Counted from the stretch's first letter, positions 40,501 to 50,807 are shown. The stretch is 64,000 nucleotides of DNA from Corella eumyota (GCA_963082875.1 OY720099.1:2542001-2606000); one strand, 5' to 3'. Translations and numbers: made by a program. The notes: a model not told the origin generated them from the letters alone.

Positions 40501-43500
40501 AAAATCTTTCTCTTTGTCTGTAACTTTCACTGAAACAATCTAAAAAAACAAACTTTTTTAAAAATGTTTTTACACTTATTTATTCTTAATTTAAAAAGGT
40601 CGACTTCACGACCTAAACATAGAGTAACATCAGTTACCCCGACCCAGTCTCTAGTTGCCTTTGGTAGTTCGGGATAATATAGATTATAATTGCCCAATAA
40701 TTATAGTGCTGATTAAGTGCTGGCTCAGCAGGAGTGCATACCGTTTATAGCGCCTTACTCAAGGGCGCTACATCATGAGAACAGTGAGGATCAAACCCAA
40801 AATTTCATGTAGTGAAGCCAAGTGTTCTGACCACTACACCATGCTGCCGGCATTTACAAACAACGTTTTTTAAATACAACCCTTGTTTTTAGTAAAATTT
40901 GCATTTAATTTACCTTATTTGCTGGCATGACAAGATTTGTAGTTTTTGGTTTATCGACATTTTTCTTTTCAGTTTGTGAAAGACAAAACGATAATTTTAA
41001 ATTATTAAGTTCAGGTTCACATGATAATACACGAGCTCTCATAACCTAAGAATACCAAAATTATTTCATAATTAAAAAAAAATATTAAATAAAAAGAATG
41101 TCAATATGATAAGGAAATCACAAAAAATAAAATTATTTTTAACCCTGTTAATATAAATATAACAATTGCCTTTAAAAATTTAGAATTTTTTTTAATTAAG
41201 ATTTATTTTTTACCTGCCCAATAAAAAAAACTTTTTGTGGATTTTCGACAACTTCAGCAGATAATTGAGTCTTGGGAACCAATCCACAAATATCATCATA
41301 AAGCTTTAAAATTACTCTAAAAAAATATATGTAATAATGCTGTTTTACATGTAATTTCAAGAAAAAATAAAAAACAAAAACACACTATAATTTAACTACC
41401 AAATTTTATAAAATTAATGTCAATAAAATAAAAAAGTTAAAACAAAAAAACTTAATCTTCTTTGGCAAAGCTAATACTATTAGACATTATAATAAAAAAT
41501 GTTACTATTTAAAACCTTTTAAACATGTATAATTAAACAGAACAAATTTCCTAAAATTTGATTTCTTTTTTATAATTTACCCATAATCTTTAATAACAGT
41601 TATATATCCATGTACAATTTGACCAATAGTTATATCAGTGTAGTTTGTTACGACGGGTAGCTTGGATTTCAATAAAGTGGGCTTACAAGTTAGTTGTATA
41701 TGTCGCCTTTTTGGGTCAACGCTCAAAACCTAAAAAATAAAAAAATATCAAAATTACAAAAATTGAAAAAAAATAAATTGTAAATTAGTGCCAAATAATT
41801 TAGCAATATTATAAAGTAATACACATTTTAAAAAGTACTTTCAATTATGCATCAAAGATTAAAACACTTTTTTTTCGATAATATTTAAATTTACCCTGCA
41901 ATTAATAACATCAGAAACAGCATATTTCTTCTCAGGGTGTTGTAACACGATGTCTGAAATATGCAAGTTTGAAACAAAACCTTTTAAGTTCCCACAACCA
42001 CGAAACTCCTCGTCTAAAAAAAAACAACAATAAGACAAAAATATTGCTATTGCTATCAACTCAAGACTAGGATCAAGGTAACAAATGTTATCTCATGATT
42101 AGGTCAAAAAATTGGCCTTCCAACATCGAGAATAAATAAATGTAAAAAAAAATTCTAATCACAAATTTTTATAAAAATAAAATAAAAACCTTTTCCAGAT
42201 CCAATCTTGACCAAGAGACCCCTGTGATTGATAGCCATTACTTTTGCTTGCACTACTCCCCCAATTTTCACATCTTCATATCGCAGGAAAGCTGCTTCTA
42301 ACATACTCCTAAAAATAAAAAAAATAAAAATTTGTTACTACAATTGATTTTACCAAACATCTTTTTAATATACACTTATACATGATGTAGAAAAGCCGTC
42401 TTTCTGGCCAAAACATAGAGTCAACCAGATCAAAAGTAGATTTTGGCAGTTTCCAATATTATTTATTTTTTAACAGAAGTTTGTTTATAGCTTACTTAAA
42501 GATGCTATAGCATGGAAGCAGTGGGGATCAAACCAAGAACCTTCTATAGTAAGGCCAAGTGTTTAAACCAATACATCATGCCACTATACCAAACAAAATT
42601 AAAACACAATTTTTTCTCACTTTTTTAAAGTAAGTTCCAAAATTCCTTCAATGTTACAATTCTGAATTACTTTTGCTTTGTAAGATTTCTTCTTCACCAG
42701 TTCACTCATAGAAACATCTATCCGATTGTCAGATAAATGCTTGATTAGAATGATGCCAGTAGGGCCATTATTATCCAACTACAAAAGACAAAACATAAGC
42801 TTTTTAGTATTTATTTATTCTTGATGTGGAAAAGTCGACTTTAAGACCAAACTAGAGTAACATCAGTTACCCCAAACCAGTCTTAAGTTAACTCTGGGTA
42901 GTTTAGGATATTACTGAATGGTTGTTGGCTCTTGAAGTTGGTATATACAGTTTAAAAGGTCTTACTTGTAGGGTTACAACATAGAGGTAGTGCTTTTATA
43001 AACGAATACAAAAATAATAAAAACAAGTTTGTTGTTACCTGTCCAACTAAACCTATTCCCTTAAGTTTATGTTTGACTGAAAATTTACATTTTTGACCAA
43101 TCAAAAAATTGTCCTGCAAAAATAAAGTATAGAAAAAGTTATATACATATATTTACAAAAAAAATTATATTTTATAAAATTAAAATATGTTGAAATTTAA
43201 AATATGAATTTTTTTTAAATGAATAGATACCTTATTAGAGCTTAACAACTCCAATCTTTCCTCGTCCCTCCATAACTTTGGATTGGTTGCCAAGGCAACA
43301 TGTTTAAGAACATTAACATACAAAATACATGCAACAACATTATCATCCTTGTCAAAATTTAATTTCTTGGTTTTTGACACTTTTGTATCTGCTTCTTGCA
43401 ATTCATCTTTAACGTTTTTACTCCCTTTCTTTTTACGCTTTTTGATTGGTTCTGAATTTTCTTCACCTTCGGAATTGTTTTCTTCCGTTTTTTCAGTTTC

Positions 43501-46500
43501 TGTGACTTCTTTTTTCTTTTTTTTAAAAGGTAGTGAATGTAAGATTGCAACGCTGCCTTGGAACTCGAGAAAATTCCCGATTTGACCTCTAGGAAGTTGC
43601 TGTCAAAACAAAAAAGAGTTTAAACACTAAATTAAGTTACTAGAAAAAAAATGAAAGACATAGTTAACAACAAGAGAAAAATATAAATGCTTATGTAAAA
43701 AAGTGTTTTAAAAGCATGACACTGTAAAGTTTAAAAAAAATAGTGTTTATAAAGTGTAATAAATTGTTTTCATTATAAGATCTGTTGCAAATTACTGTTT
43801 TATTCTAAGTAAAGTAGTATGAAAAAAAGTAGTACAAAACATGAACTGTTTGTTGTTTGATTAAACGAATAGGTCAGTACAAAAATTTGAAAAGTGCTTA
43901 TGTCAAAAATTTTAATACCAAAGTGGACAACACAAAAGGAACGCTGATTCAGTGCCCAAGTTAATCTTGTCACTTACTTAAAAAAATTTAACCGCTACGC
44001 TAAGAAAAGACACTCCAATACACACTTAACACGATGGCCTAATGAATGCCAAATAACACTTAAACATACTACAGTTCTAGTTAAGATAAAGCCGTAAAAT
44101 TAAATTAGATCGTTACTGAACACAGAAAGGTTAAGACAAACTTTCAAAGTTTCAATTGCCAATTAATTTTAAATGCAAAATAAATTAGGTTTGCTTATGT
44201 AAAAATAATGTCAGAATTTACAGGTTAGTTTATATATAGTAAAACAATTAACTGAATTTTGAGTTATGTATGTTTAACTTACCTTGGTACATTTAAATTT
44301 AACCAATGTTCCAGGCAGAAGTGAATCCAAAGTGATTTCTTGTTCAGATTTTGTCTGAAAAATAAAAAAAGAATATAGTTAAATAAAAAACAAATCATAA
44401 CCTAATAATAGCTCAATATTTTTTAAATTTCAAAAACCTGCTAAAAATTATAATTTTAAATTTATTTTAAAATGATTTTAGAATGATATGGGAAGTTCAG
44501 CCAGTTCTCAGAAGAAGGAATCAGTAGAACATCAAGCAAGAAGACAATTACTTTTGCAGAGGAAAGTGACGACCGATATTCTTGAAAAACTGGCAAGAGT
44601 TTTGCCAACTGTCACTAATCCACTTGGAAAAACATTAAAGTAAAAACAATTTCAAAATTGCATCAAATTGGGATTCAAAATTAGTCCAAAAATTTAGTTT
44701 TTTATATTGTTTTTTAAACTAGTGCATTGCTCTATATTTTTACATTGTAAGGGTTACAATAGCTTTGCAAAGTGTCTACTTTAATATTTTTACAAAAGAT
44801 ATACAAAGTCAACAGAAAAAATCAAATGCCTTAGTTTTTTCAATAAGGTTAACCCCAAAAAATGTAAGTAAAGTTGAAATTAAAATAATTTTTGCAGACT
44901 TGATAAAGACTCGGTTACTAATCTACAGTGGAAAGCAAATTTAAGTTATCTGGAAGATTGGAAGAAGTGGAAAAAAGACGAAGCAACTATCGGAAATTTA
45001 ATTAACCTTCTGAAGGCTGCTACCCACAAGTAAAAAAACTAAATATTAATTTTAGGTTCTCTTGCAAAAAAGGTTGTTCTTTAATAAATATCTTAAGTAA
45101 ATAACATTTTTCTTGAAATACAATTTTTACATGTGTTTTAAATCATTTTAAGTTGCAATAATTAGAAAAATTTTTCAAAAAAAAAAATTATTTTTCTAGA
45201 CCTGAAGATTATGAATGTTTATTTAACATAAGTCGTGAACCTAAAAATGCAACAACAGCAACTGATAGAACTCTTGAATCACCGAAACCAAGTCCAACAC
45301 CAAGAAAAAAAGAAGCAGATTTTCTTTCAAAAGAAGGCAGTAAATAAATCGATAATTTTATCAAATAATTTTGAGCATAGGTGAACATTAAACTGAGGGG
45401 TGGGTTGCCACATTAAAAAAGAAATACAAAAATCTTAAAAAAAATTTTTTAATCATACAAATTTTTTTTGACAAAAACCCTTTTTAAAAATTTTTTTTCT
45501 TGAAATTTAGTTAACTGTTTGGATAATGGTCGAATCACACAACTCATGGTTGGCCCACCCCCCTTCTAATACAAGCTTAGTATCAACATTATTTTGTAAG
45601 TTTTACAATTTTTTGTTTAAACCTAAAAATTTTTAAAAATATATTTAAAAAAAAAAATTTATTTTTTAGATGCTCTGTTGCGTAAAAATCCTTCATCGAG
45701 TTTTCAAAATCAACCAATTAAAAGTCGTCTGTCCTACCAGAAAAGTGCATCAAAAACACCAAATTTGGGTTTTAACACACCATATCAACCAGTACCAATT
45801 CAATACAAACCAGATTCAATAAAATCGCATCATTCAAATAAAATTTCTGAAACACCATTTTTAACCAGTTTCAGTCAACGTCAGCAAACACCATATAAAC
45901 CAGATTCTGTAAAATCTTACCATGACCAACCGACACCAACATCAACCAAAGTAAGCCATAAAACACAACCATACATACCATATTCAAACCAAAATCAACC
46001 AGATACCAACCCTATAACACCATTATCAACCAAAATCAGTCAAAAAACAGAACCTCATAAACCAAATATCGAAACACCATTTCCAACAACAGTAAATGCC
46101 AAATCAGAAAAATCGCCAGATAATAAAGTACTTGATGATTATTTTACAACACTCAACACATCAGAACCAAGAGGTAATTCCATTTTCTTTTTTTGTTAAT
46201 TAATTTAAATTCTATTATTACAAACACCTTTAATATATATTTTAACTTGCAGATTCTAATATATTAAACTCAGGGTCCAAACCAAACTATCCTGTCTTTT
46301 TAACAGAAGAAAAACAGTTAAGGTAAAAACTGAAATACAAACAGTTAAATACCTTTTTTTAAAATAAATTTCTTAAAAAAAATCTAAATTCTTAAAAAAC
46401 CTTAATGATTACATACTGAAAGTGCACAAAAGGCATATTTGAATGAAAAAAATCGCTGCTTTAACACAACTGATATCAAATCGCTGCTTTAACACAACTG

Positions 46501-49500
46501 ATATCAAATTTTAATCCAAATTTTTAGTCCACAACATAGCAATCTTCAATCACGTAACTCAAGTGATACACAACATCCATGGATAGATTACAGAGACTGG
46601 GGAAGAATTGACACAACTTGGACATTCGGTCAAGTCGATCAATTTGAACAATTTGATGCCAACTCACAACTCAAAATTGGAAATTATTTACCAGGAATTG
46701 TTAAACTAAACCAAGTAATACACTAGGCCTACTGTTTAAGTTCTCATGCTGTAACGCCACTGAATAAGGTGCTATAAAAGGTATGCACTCCTGCTGAGTC
46801 AATACTTAAAAAGGGTAACCAGACACTTCGGCCCCCGGACACTTCGGCCAAGACACTTCAGCAAAAAATTTTTTTTCAAAACAGCGAGGATTTTGCATTT
46901 TAATTACCGCAAAAAATTTTATTTTCGCGTAGATATATACAGTTTTTTAGACAATATTTGAAACAAATTAAGCAGTAAATTGTCTTTGGCCGAAGTGTCC
47001 GGGGGCCGAAGTGTCTGGCATTCCTTAAAAAGCAGTTCAATTATTCGGCCATTATAATATATAATATCCCAAACTGCCACAGGCAACATAAGATTGGGCC
47101 GGGGTAACTGATGATACTCTATGTTTAGGTCGTGAAGTGGACCTTTCCACATCGAGAATAACCAATTGTAAAAAAAATTTTAAATTGGAAAACAGATAAG
47201 AAAATGTGCCTTTTTGATATTTTAAAAATTTAAAAGCAATTTATTTTTTTAGATGATTGTAGTTTCAGACACAAATGAAAAGATGTTGCATTATTTTACT
47301 TCATCAGGCCAACATTACAAATCTGTCAGCACTGGAAATCTTACACCAGGTTAACTTAATATTACAAATAGTCTTAGGTTTTACTTCCAAGCATTTGAAA
47401 TTTATTTAATATTTTCCATAGGAGGTATGTGTAGTAGTGGTATAGATACTGTTGCAGTTTGTTGTGGCACAGTGGTGGCTATATGGAATAATAATGGACA
47501 ATATATGGGTGAATTTGGAAGGGGGATTTTTGATTGGTGTAGGGGAATATGCATGGATCAAAATGACAGGTAAAAAATGAGGTTATTTAAAAAAAAATTC
47601 TGCCTTAAATTGGATTTAAGTATAACCAAATTTGTAATACAACAAAATAAGTACTTGAACGTTATTATAAAAGGTATATTGTGACTGATATTGAAGCCAA
47701 CACAGTTACGATCCACAGTAAGGATGGTCAAATGATCAACAGACTACAAACCAATGAAACAAACCATTTCAACAGACCATATTACACCACTGTAAACCAC
47801 AGGAACCAGGTAAGTACACCCAAAACTAGCATGGTTTTAATATTTCAAATTCATAATAAAAAATAAAAACTTTTTGCTTATAGATATTAGTTAGTGATAG
47901 CCGAAACCACTGCATCAAAATATTCGATAAAAATGGTTCGTATTTAAGTAAATTTGGTTCGTTTGGTGGTGGACCAAGTCAGTTTCGAGTACCACTTGGT
48001 GTAATAACTGATTGTTGTGGAAATGTGTTAATTAGTGATTATGGAAATAACAGGTAAAATAATTTGACTTTGAGACAAGTTGAATAAAAATCGCAAACAA
48101 ATGTTTTAAATTGTATAACAACAAGTTAAGTAGAAAATATATGAATTAGTTTAAATATTAATCTGTAAAAACCAAAATATATTGTAAAAAAATGTCATAA
48201 TTCTTCTGTATAAAAGTCATTAAATTTGTTAGCCACTTTTTAATCATGTATACAATTAATTAAAGAACTTTAAAATTTTTTTCTTAGTGTGAAAAAAAAT
48301 TAAATTAAAAATAAATTAACTAAATATATTAACAGGGTTAGTATGTATAGCAGTGGTGGCTGGTTTTTAAAACATATTCTAACAAGAGAAAACCAGATAG
48401 GTCAATCTATTTCCATAACAACTATAAGCAAACGAAAGCTCGTTCTAAGCACAATGGGTCAAAACTACCTCAACGTTTTTGAGTTTTTACAAATGGGGGA
48501 ACGGGTTTCTCCGTTATTAGATTACCTTCAGTAATTTTTATAAAGTTTTTTGTTTTTGTAATTTTTTTTATGATCTTAATTGTTTTATTACTTTAACTTT
48601 TTTATATTTTTTGTTTTCATGATTTTTGTTGCACAATGTTAATATTAGATTGATTTTTATTACTAATTTTTAGTATATATATACCTTACTAGGGGATAAA
48701 TGTTACTTCAAAAAATAAAATAATCTAAAATTAACATGATGACTTAAAAAACTAATAATAATAAATATAGAAATTTAATTAAACTTACGATTGATTTGTT
48801 AATTTTTCTTGAATCATTCGAAAGAGTTAAAATTTTCCCGTCACTTTTAACTTTTGTTACTAAACATCTGATAACATTTCCTTGTACAAGGGTTTTATTG
48901 GGATCTAATAAAAATAACAAAAAAGAACAATTCAGCAAATCTTTACTTATATATATTTCTAGTTTTAAAGTGAACTCCTGTTATGTCAAAAACCAATTGG
49001 CATCCTAATTAGCAAGTAATTATATTTAATTTTATTTTAAAGAGCCCAAAGTCAACTCAAGACTTCAGAGTAACAAAGAATTCAATTTATGTTTAGGCTA
49101 AAGTCAGCCTTTCGAAATGGGTACAACAAAATACAAAAAAATGTAAACCTATATTTTTTATCATGTTTTTTTACGAAAAGTGAGACAATAAAAAATGCTT
49201 TAGAATTAAATATATTTTTAAACCCACCCGCTTGTTTAAATGGTATAAAAGCATTCACATTTTTCTTTCCAATATCAACAATATACCCATGATCTTCAAT
49301 TGATTTAACCACTCCACTTAGGTGCTGGCCATTTTTTATATTCGAAACAATTACACCTAAAAAAATAATATCAGCACCATCTATGTTATATGCTTGACTT
49401 TATAACAATATTTAAAAATTTGTAAATGTATATTGTTATACATATCATTTTTTATTAAATTTAATTTGCTATTAAAAAAAAAATTAAACTATATTTTACC

Positions 49501-50807
49501 AACCTTCATTAACTGCTTGAGGGTCCAATGAAAGTTGAATGCTTTTAGTAATTGGATTCAAACCACAAACAGAACAAACAACCAGTTGACCAACATAGAA
49601 TAACTCAGATAGTGCTGGGATAGACTAAAAAAACAAACTTTAATTAATAAAAAGAAAAATAGTTAAATATAAAAATGTAAAAAAAAGATTATGTTCAGGT
49701 CGTAAAGTCAACCTTTTTACATCAAAAATAAACATTAAAAAAAACTGTTTATACTATGATGATATACCTCCATTTCTGTTTCAATTGATTGTAGTTGTTG
49801 TTGTAACTTGTTGGTATAGAAAGTTGAAATTCGATTTGCTTTCACAAATCCTGTGTTACAGTTTGGTAAACTTAACATAATCTCTAGTTCAAATATTTCT
49901 TTTACACATCCAAGAATTAACATTCCTTCATGGAATTTCTGCAGAATAATAAAGATCATATTTATACTTTTAAACTAAAGAGCATTTTGTTACTGTAACA
50001 TTTTTCCCTTACAAGGTCAGAAGTTTATTAAATTGGCAAATTTTGGCAACAGAAGTTATAACTTTAATATGTCGCATAATCAATATAAATGTAGAATTAA
50101 ATTACCTTAAATGTAAGATAGTCAACCGATGTCATTCTACTTTCATCCGATTCAATTTCTTCCCGAGCCGCTTCTGGCCAACCTTCCAAATCACTTTTTC
50201 GTTTTCGATCTTTTGACTTCTCAGGTCTTTCCTTAATAACTGTTGGATTCTAAAAAAAATAAGTAATACTTAATGCTATGCAACATATTACAAAAAAAAA
50301 TAATTAATCTTTAGGCATTTTTTAACTATTGGAATTAAAAAATACATTTTTGTAGTTTTTACACAATTTTGCTTATTTTAAAAAAAATATTGGAGAATGT
50401 AAGCTTTTATAACAATCCAACAATTGCAATTAATATTTAACAATAATTTGGACATAAAGTATAATTTGGACATAAAGTACGGGATGCGGGATAGTGCGGG
50501 ACCGTATGTAAATGCGGATTAACTTTAAAGGTCAAGAAATGATGCAAAATTGAATATAAAGCACAAGGGAAGATTAGGAGAGGGTATAAAAAGTCCGTCC
50601 TTTTCCGCATTCAGCGTTTTTTTTGTTAACGTTTACATACGGCCTCGGTACTTCCCGCATCCCGTATTTTAGTACTACCCAATAATTTTTATATACCTCT
50701 CGAAATAAATTATCCGGTCGATCCATTTGCAGTTTTGGTTTCTTGGTTGGAACTGAACTTGGAATTCTGGGAGCTTTTCCACGTGGAAAACATTCTTCTT
50801 CTGCCAT
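28524..50807 (-). CDS. PDCD11: RRP5 / PDCD11, S1-domain rRNA-processing factor
   Basis: About 38 exons, 50807-50697 down to 28698-28524, joining in frame to about 1,850 residues (human PDCD11 has 1,871). Exon 1 encodes [18 protein letters not shown] with a basic stretch, like the nucleolar N-terminus of the family. Most following exons encode parts of S1 RNA-binding repeats, e.g. [31 protein letters not shown] with QFGAFIDIS, and [16 protein letters not shown]. Exon 43602-43229 has a Lys/Glu-rich insert. The last six exons encode the HAT/TPR end, including [20 protein letters not shown] and [15 protein letters not shown], which closely follow the human protein. RRP5 acts in the nucleolus in both 18S and 5.8S/25-28S rRNA maturation (established for yeast and human). 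Stop TAG at 28526-28524. Two genes lie on the other strand in its introns, and many introns contain SINEs. MCM10 is divergent upstream. Confidence 0.97.
30340..30420 (+). repeat. tRNA-like 3' fragment in an RRP5 intron
   Basis: GGTTCGATTCCCGCTGTCCCC resembles the T arm and 3' acceptor of a tRNA. The region upstream (from about 30348) does not supply the pairing GGGGACA 5' acceptor, so this is a tRNA-derived fragment and not a gene. Confidence 0.45.
32511..32645 (+). repeat. Second type of tRNA-derived repeat in an RRP5 intron
   Basis: AGCGGTCATGGCAGTTGGCTA (box A-like TGGCAGTTGGC) is followed by GGGTTCGAGCCGCACC (box B). The tail (CTCTTGAGCCTGGCGTTTAC) differs from the main SINE family. It is tRNA-derived but a separate family or a chimera. 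Confidence 0.5.
32990..33246 (-). repeat. tRNA-derived SINE copy in an RRP5 intron
   Basis: Near full length, reversed: tail TCCTCGATGTGGGAAAGTCG first, then AACATAGAGTAACATC, GCAGGAGTTTATA, GCGCTACAGCATGA and the head with CCAAGTGTTCTAACCACTAC at 33246. Confidence 0.92.
33695..33960 (+). repeat. Tandem array of the SINE box B segment, then a SINE tail
   Basis: Five successive units of about 41 bp, each with a box B-like word (GGTTCAATCCCCACTGCC, GGTTTAATCCCCACTGCC, GTTCAATCCCCACC, GTTCGGTCTTCACTGC, GGTTTGATCCCCACTGCC) and a GGCATTGCCATGTAAGG-like spacer. A SINE-type tail (TCAACTTAAGACTAAG, AATGTTACTCTATG) follows. The unit looks like part of the SINE head amplified in tandem. Confidence 0.8.
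34246..34388 (-). repeat. Partial SINE left of the solo LTR
   Basis: Reversed SINE tail: GTGGAAAGGTCAACTTCACG, GACTTAGACATAGAGTAAT, GACCCAGTCTTAAATAG and GGCTTGGCAAGAGTTAATAT, which stops at the LTR border. Confidence 0.75.
34389..34655 (+). mobile_element. Solo LTR fossil (267 bp), RRP5 intron
   Basis: Begins TGTAACAATATT and ends AAAACGTTACA, so the tips are the short inverted repeat TGTAAC/GTTACA. The 4-bp word ATAT flanks it (34385-34388 and 34656-34659), as a target duplication would. Inside are two AGTCACGTG words (about 34423 and 34453) in the same arrangement as in the relic of the GPCR intron, and a polyadenylation-type AATAAAG at 34622-34628. Family: the same broad LTR group as the relic, probably Ty3/gypsy. 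Only the LTR remains. A 16-base match to the spliced leader lies at 34582-34597. Confidence 0.75.
34660..34898 (-). repeat. tRNA-derived SINE copy in an RRP5 intron
   Basis: Reversed copy: GTGGAAAGGTCAACTTCACG, AACATAGAGTAATTG, GGCTCAGCAGGAGTTTACC, a decayed box B region and CAAGTGCTCTAACCATTACACC at the head end. Confidence 0.85.
35190..35452 (-). repeat. tRNA-derived SINE copy in an RRP5 intron
   Basis: Reversed, near full length: ATTGATGTGGGAAAGTCGAC, GGCTTAGCCGGAGTTTACA, GTGGGGATTGAACCGACGAC (box B complement) and CCAAGTGTTCTAACCACTAC. Confidence 0.92.
36055..36420 (-). repeat. SINE copy followed by a second partial SINE tail
   Basis: 36055-36335 is a near-complete reversed copy (TCCTCGATGTGGGAAAGTC, GGGCGCTACAGCATGAGA, GTGGGGATTGAACCCACGAC, CCACTACACCATGCTGCCGG). 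It is directly followed at 36338-36420 by part of another tail (GAGTAACATATGTTACCCC, CCAGTCTTGGGCTG). Confidence 0.9.
36460..36620. repeat. Dispersed repeat, first of two copies
   Basis: Shares the ordered words TCCAATTTAT, AATAAAAAACTGC, GGCAAATATTA and GTTGCAACCAT with 36903-37080, about 450 bp away across one RRP5 exon. It is not part of the tRNA-SINE consensus. The family is unknown to me. Confidence 0.6.
36903..37080. repeat. Dispersed repeat, second of two copies
   Basis: Counterpart of 36460-36620: TCCAATTTATAGTCTAGC, AATAAAAAAACTGCAG, GGGCAAATATTAATTAAG and GTTGCAACCATATTACGAC. A TA-dinucleotide run precedes it at about 36930-36945, and another follows at 37119-37131. Confidence 0.6.
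38484..39242 (+). CDS. Intronless single-pass membrane protein nested in an RRP5 intron
   Basis: A single open frame of 252 codons lies within the 1.6-kb RRP5 intron (38106-39719), on the opposite strand. The N-terminus is Ser/Thr-rich ([19 protein letters not shown]). One clear membrane segment follows at about residues 23-46 ([10 protein letters not shown] to FIVLLY), then RQSK, which fits an N-out, C-in type III topology. The rest is a hydrophilic, Ser/Lys/Gln-rich cytoplasmic region with SPRKIKSKS and [13 protein letters not shown]. No folded domain is recognisable. Poly(A) signals AATAAA are at 39264 and 39275, right after the stop, which supports a real transcript. No intron is seen. 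It could be an old retrocopy or a lineage-specific gene. I do not recognise a homologue. Confidence 0.7.
   Translation: MSTTTTTTSISTTIATSSSLSTVGLVLSGFIGGVVLASLIFIVLLYRQSKQTGERQSLSSQEHRKDSISSQGIVYTRNSLNETRLKSDIKQWRSGYSDKSSTTEESSVTDLERKITPKKQTAVYEENVGPQNNIQGSLKLSHQNTTTNQTTVAQFKIESDNKQQNKMYTKMKSLSTKQRQQQVHSSPRKIKSKSLSGPVEYNEEQPKTSLYEYLKGLKRSKKQQNKNQDMYVEKKEEIKTDIEEQIYAKSSH
39287..39435. repeat. AT-rich minisatellite (TTGAATTTGCATAA)
   Basis: Tandem, imperfect units of about 20-24 bp built on GAATTTGCATAATTTGAAATT, six to seven repeats, just 3' of the nested membrane-protein gene. The frame at 39306-39506 (minus) is this repeat read through. Confidence 0.85.
40065..40262 (+). repeat. Partial SINE in an RRP5 intron
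   Basis: Forward SINE lacking box A: TACTGCTCTCATGCTGTAGC, TTCTGCTGAGCCAACACTTA, ATCAGCAGCTAATTTATC and GAGTCAGGGTAACTAATG. Confidence 0.8.
40590..40852 (-). repeat. tRNA-derived SINE copy in an RRP5 intron
   Basis: Reversed, close to consensus: AGGTCGACTTCACGACCTAA, CGACCCAGTCTCTAGTTGCC, GGCTCAGCAGGAGTGCATA, GCGCTACATCATGAGAACAG and CCACTACACCATGCTGCCGG. Confidence 0.93.
42375..42588 (-). repeat. tRNA-derived SINE copy in an RRP5 intron
   Basis: Reversed, diverged copy: ACATGATGTAGAAAAGCCG, AACATAGAGTCAACC, TGCTATAGCATGGAAGCAGT, GGGGATCAAACCAAGAACC and GCCAAGTGTTTAAACCAATAC. Fragments of the same family also lie at 42058-42147 (plus) and 42825-42985 (minus). Confidence 0.8.
44488..48534 (+). 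CDS. Death-like domain plus NHL beta-propeller protein, nested in an RRP5 intron
   Basis: Eleven exons: 44488-44639, 44898-45029, 45200-45339, 45670-46173, 46253-46322, 46528-46714, 47253-47349, 47422-47569, 47674-47809, 47884-48053 and 48336-48534. All are in phase, 644 residues. The N-terminus MGSSASSQ fits an N-myristoylation signal (Gly2, Ser6). Residues about 27-105 look like a Death domain: LEKLARVLP, then [12 protein letters not shown] and [15 protein letters not shown], matching the W-x-ATVGxLxxLL pattern of MyD88/IRAK-type Death folds. Residues about 110-330 are a Pro/Ser/Thr/Gln-rich linker with repeated YKPDS(I/V)KS(H/Y)H and TPF/TPY words. From about 380 to the end lie six blades of NHL type, e.g. 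[39 protein letters not shown] and [16 protein letters not shown], as in TRIM2/3/32/71 C-termini. There is no RING or B-box. It lies wholly inside RRP5 intron 44356-48787, on the opposite strand. TTTTAG just before the ATG may be a trans-splice acceptor. The NHL call is firm; the Death call is moderate. Confidence 0.85.
46454..46509. repeat. 28-bp tandem duplication in an intron
   Basis: A 28-bp word beginning TCGCTGCTTTAACACAACTG occurs twice head to tail just before exon 6 of the Death-NHL gene. A local duplication with no sign of function. Confidence 0.85.
46735..47165 (+). repeat. SINE copy split by a TIR element
   Basis: Forward SINE: TTCTCATGCTGTAACGCCAC, GGTGCTATAAAAGGTATGC and CTCCTGCTGAGTCAATACTTA, interrupted at 46814. 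It resumes after 47024 with AGCAGTTCAATTATTCGGCC, GGCCGGGGTAACTGATG and GACCTTTCCACATCGAG. It lies in an intron of the Death-NHL gene. Confidence 0.9.
46814..47024. mobile_element. 211-bp TIR element (MITE) inside a SINE
   Basis: Its terminal inverted repeats are about 36 bp, with 33 bp matching perfectly (46819-46851 against the reverse complement near the right end). Each arm contains the word GACACTTCGGCC twice. The outer tips are GGTAACC and GGCATTCC. The 8-bp direct repeat TTAAAAAG flanks it (46806-46813 and 47025-47032). The centre is AT-rich and non-coding. This is a non-autonomous DNA transposon with an 8-bp target duplication. The superfamily is not certain. Confidence 0.88.
50443..50676. 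repeat. Hairpin (inverted-repeat) element in RRP5 intron 1
   Basis: The word TACGGGATGCGGGA at 50478-50491 is the exact reverse complement of 50653-50666. Farther in, CCGTATGTAAA (50503-50513) pairs with TTTACATACGG (50632-50642) and TGCGGA pairs with TCCGCA. An 18-bp direct duplication (ATAATTTGGACATAAAGT) precedes it at 50443-50478. Its composition is more GC-rich than the intron around it. Probably a small MITE-like or foldback element. The ends are not certain. Confidence 0.7.

Noticed and set aside
49089-49292. Plus-strand frame opposite RRP5 exon 49358-49229
   Set aside because: Antisense shadow of a clear S1-domain exon and its intron.
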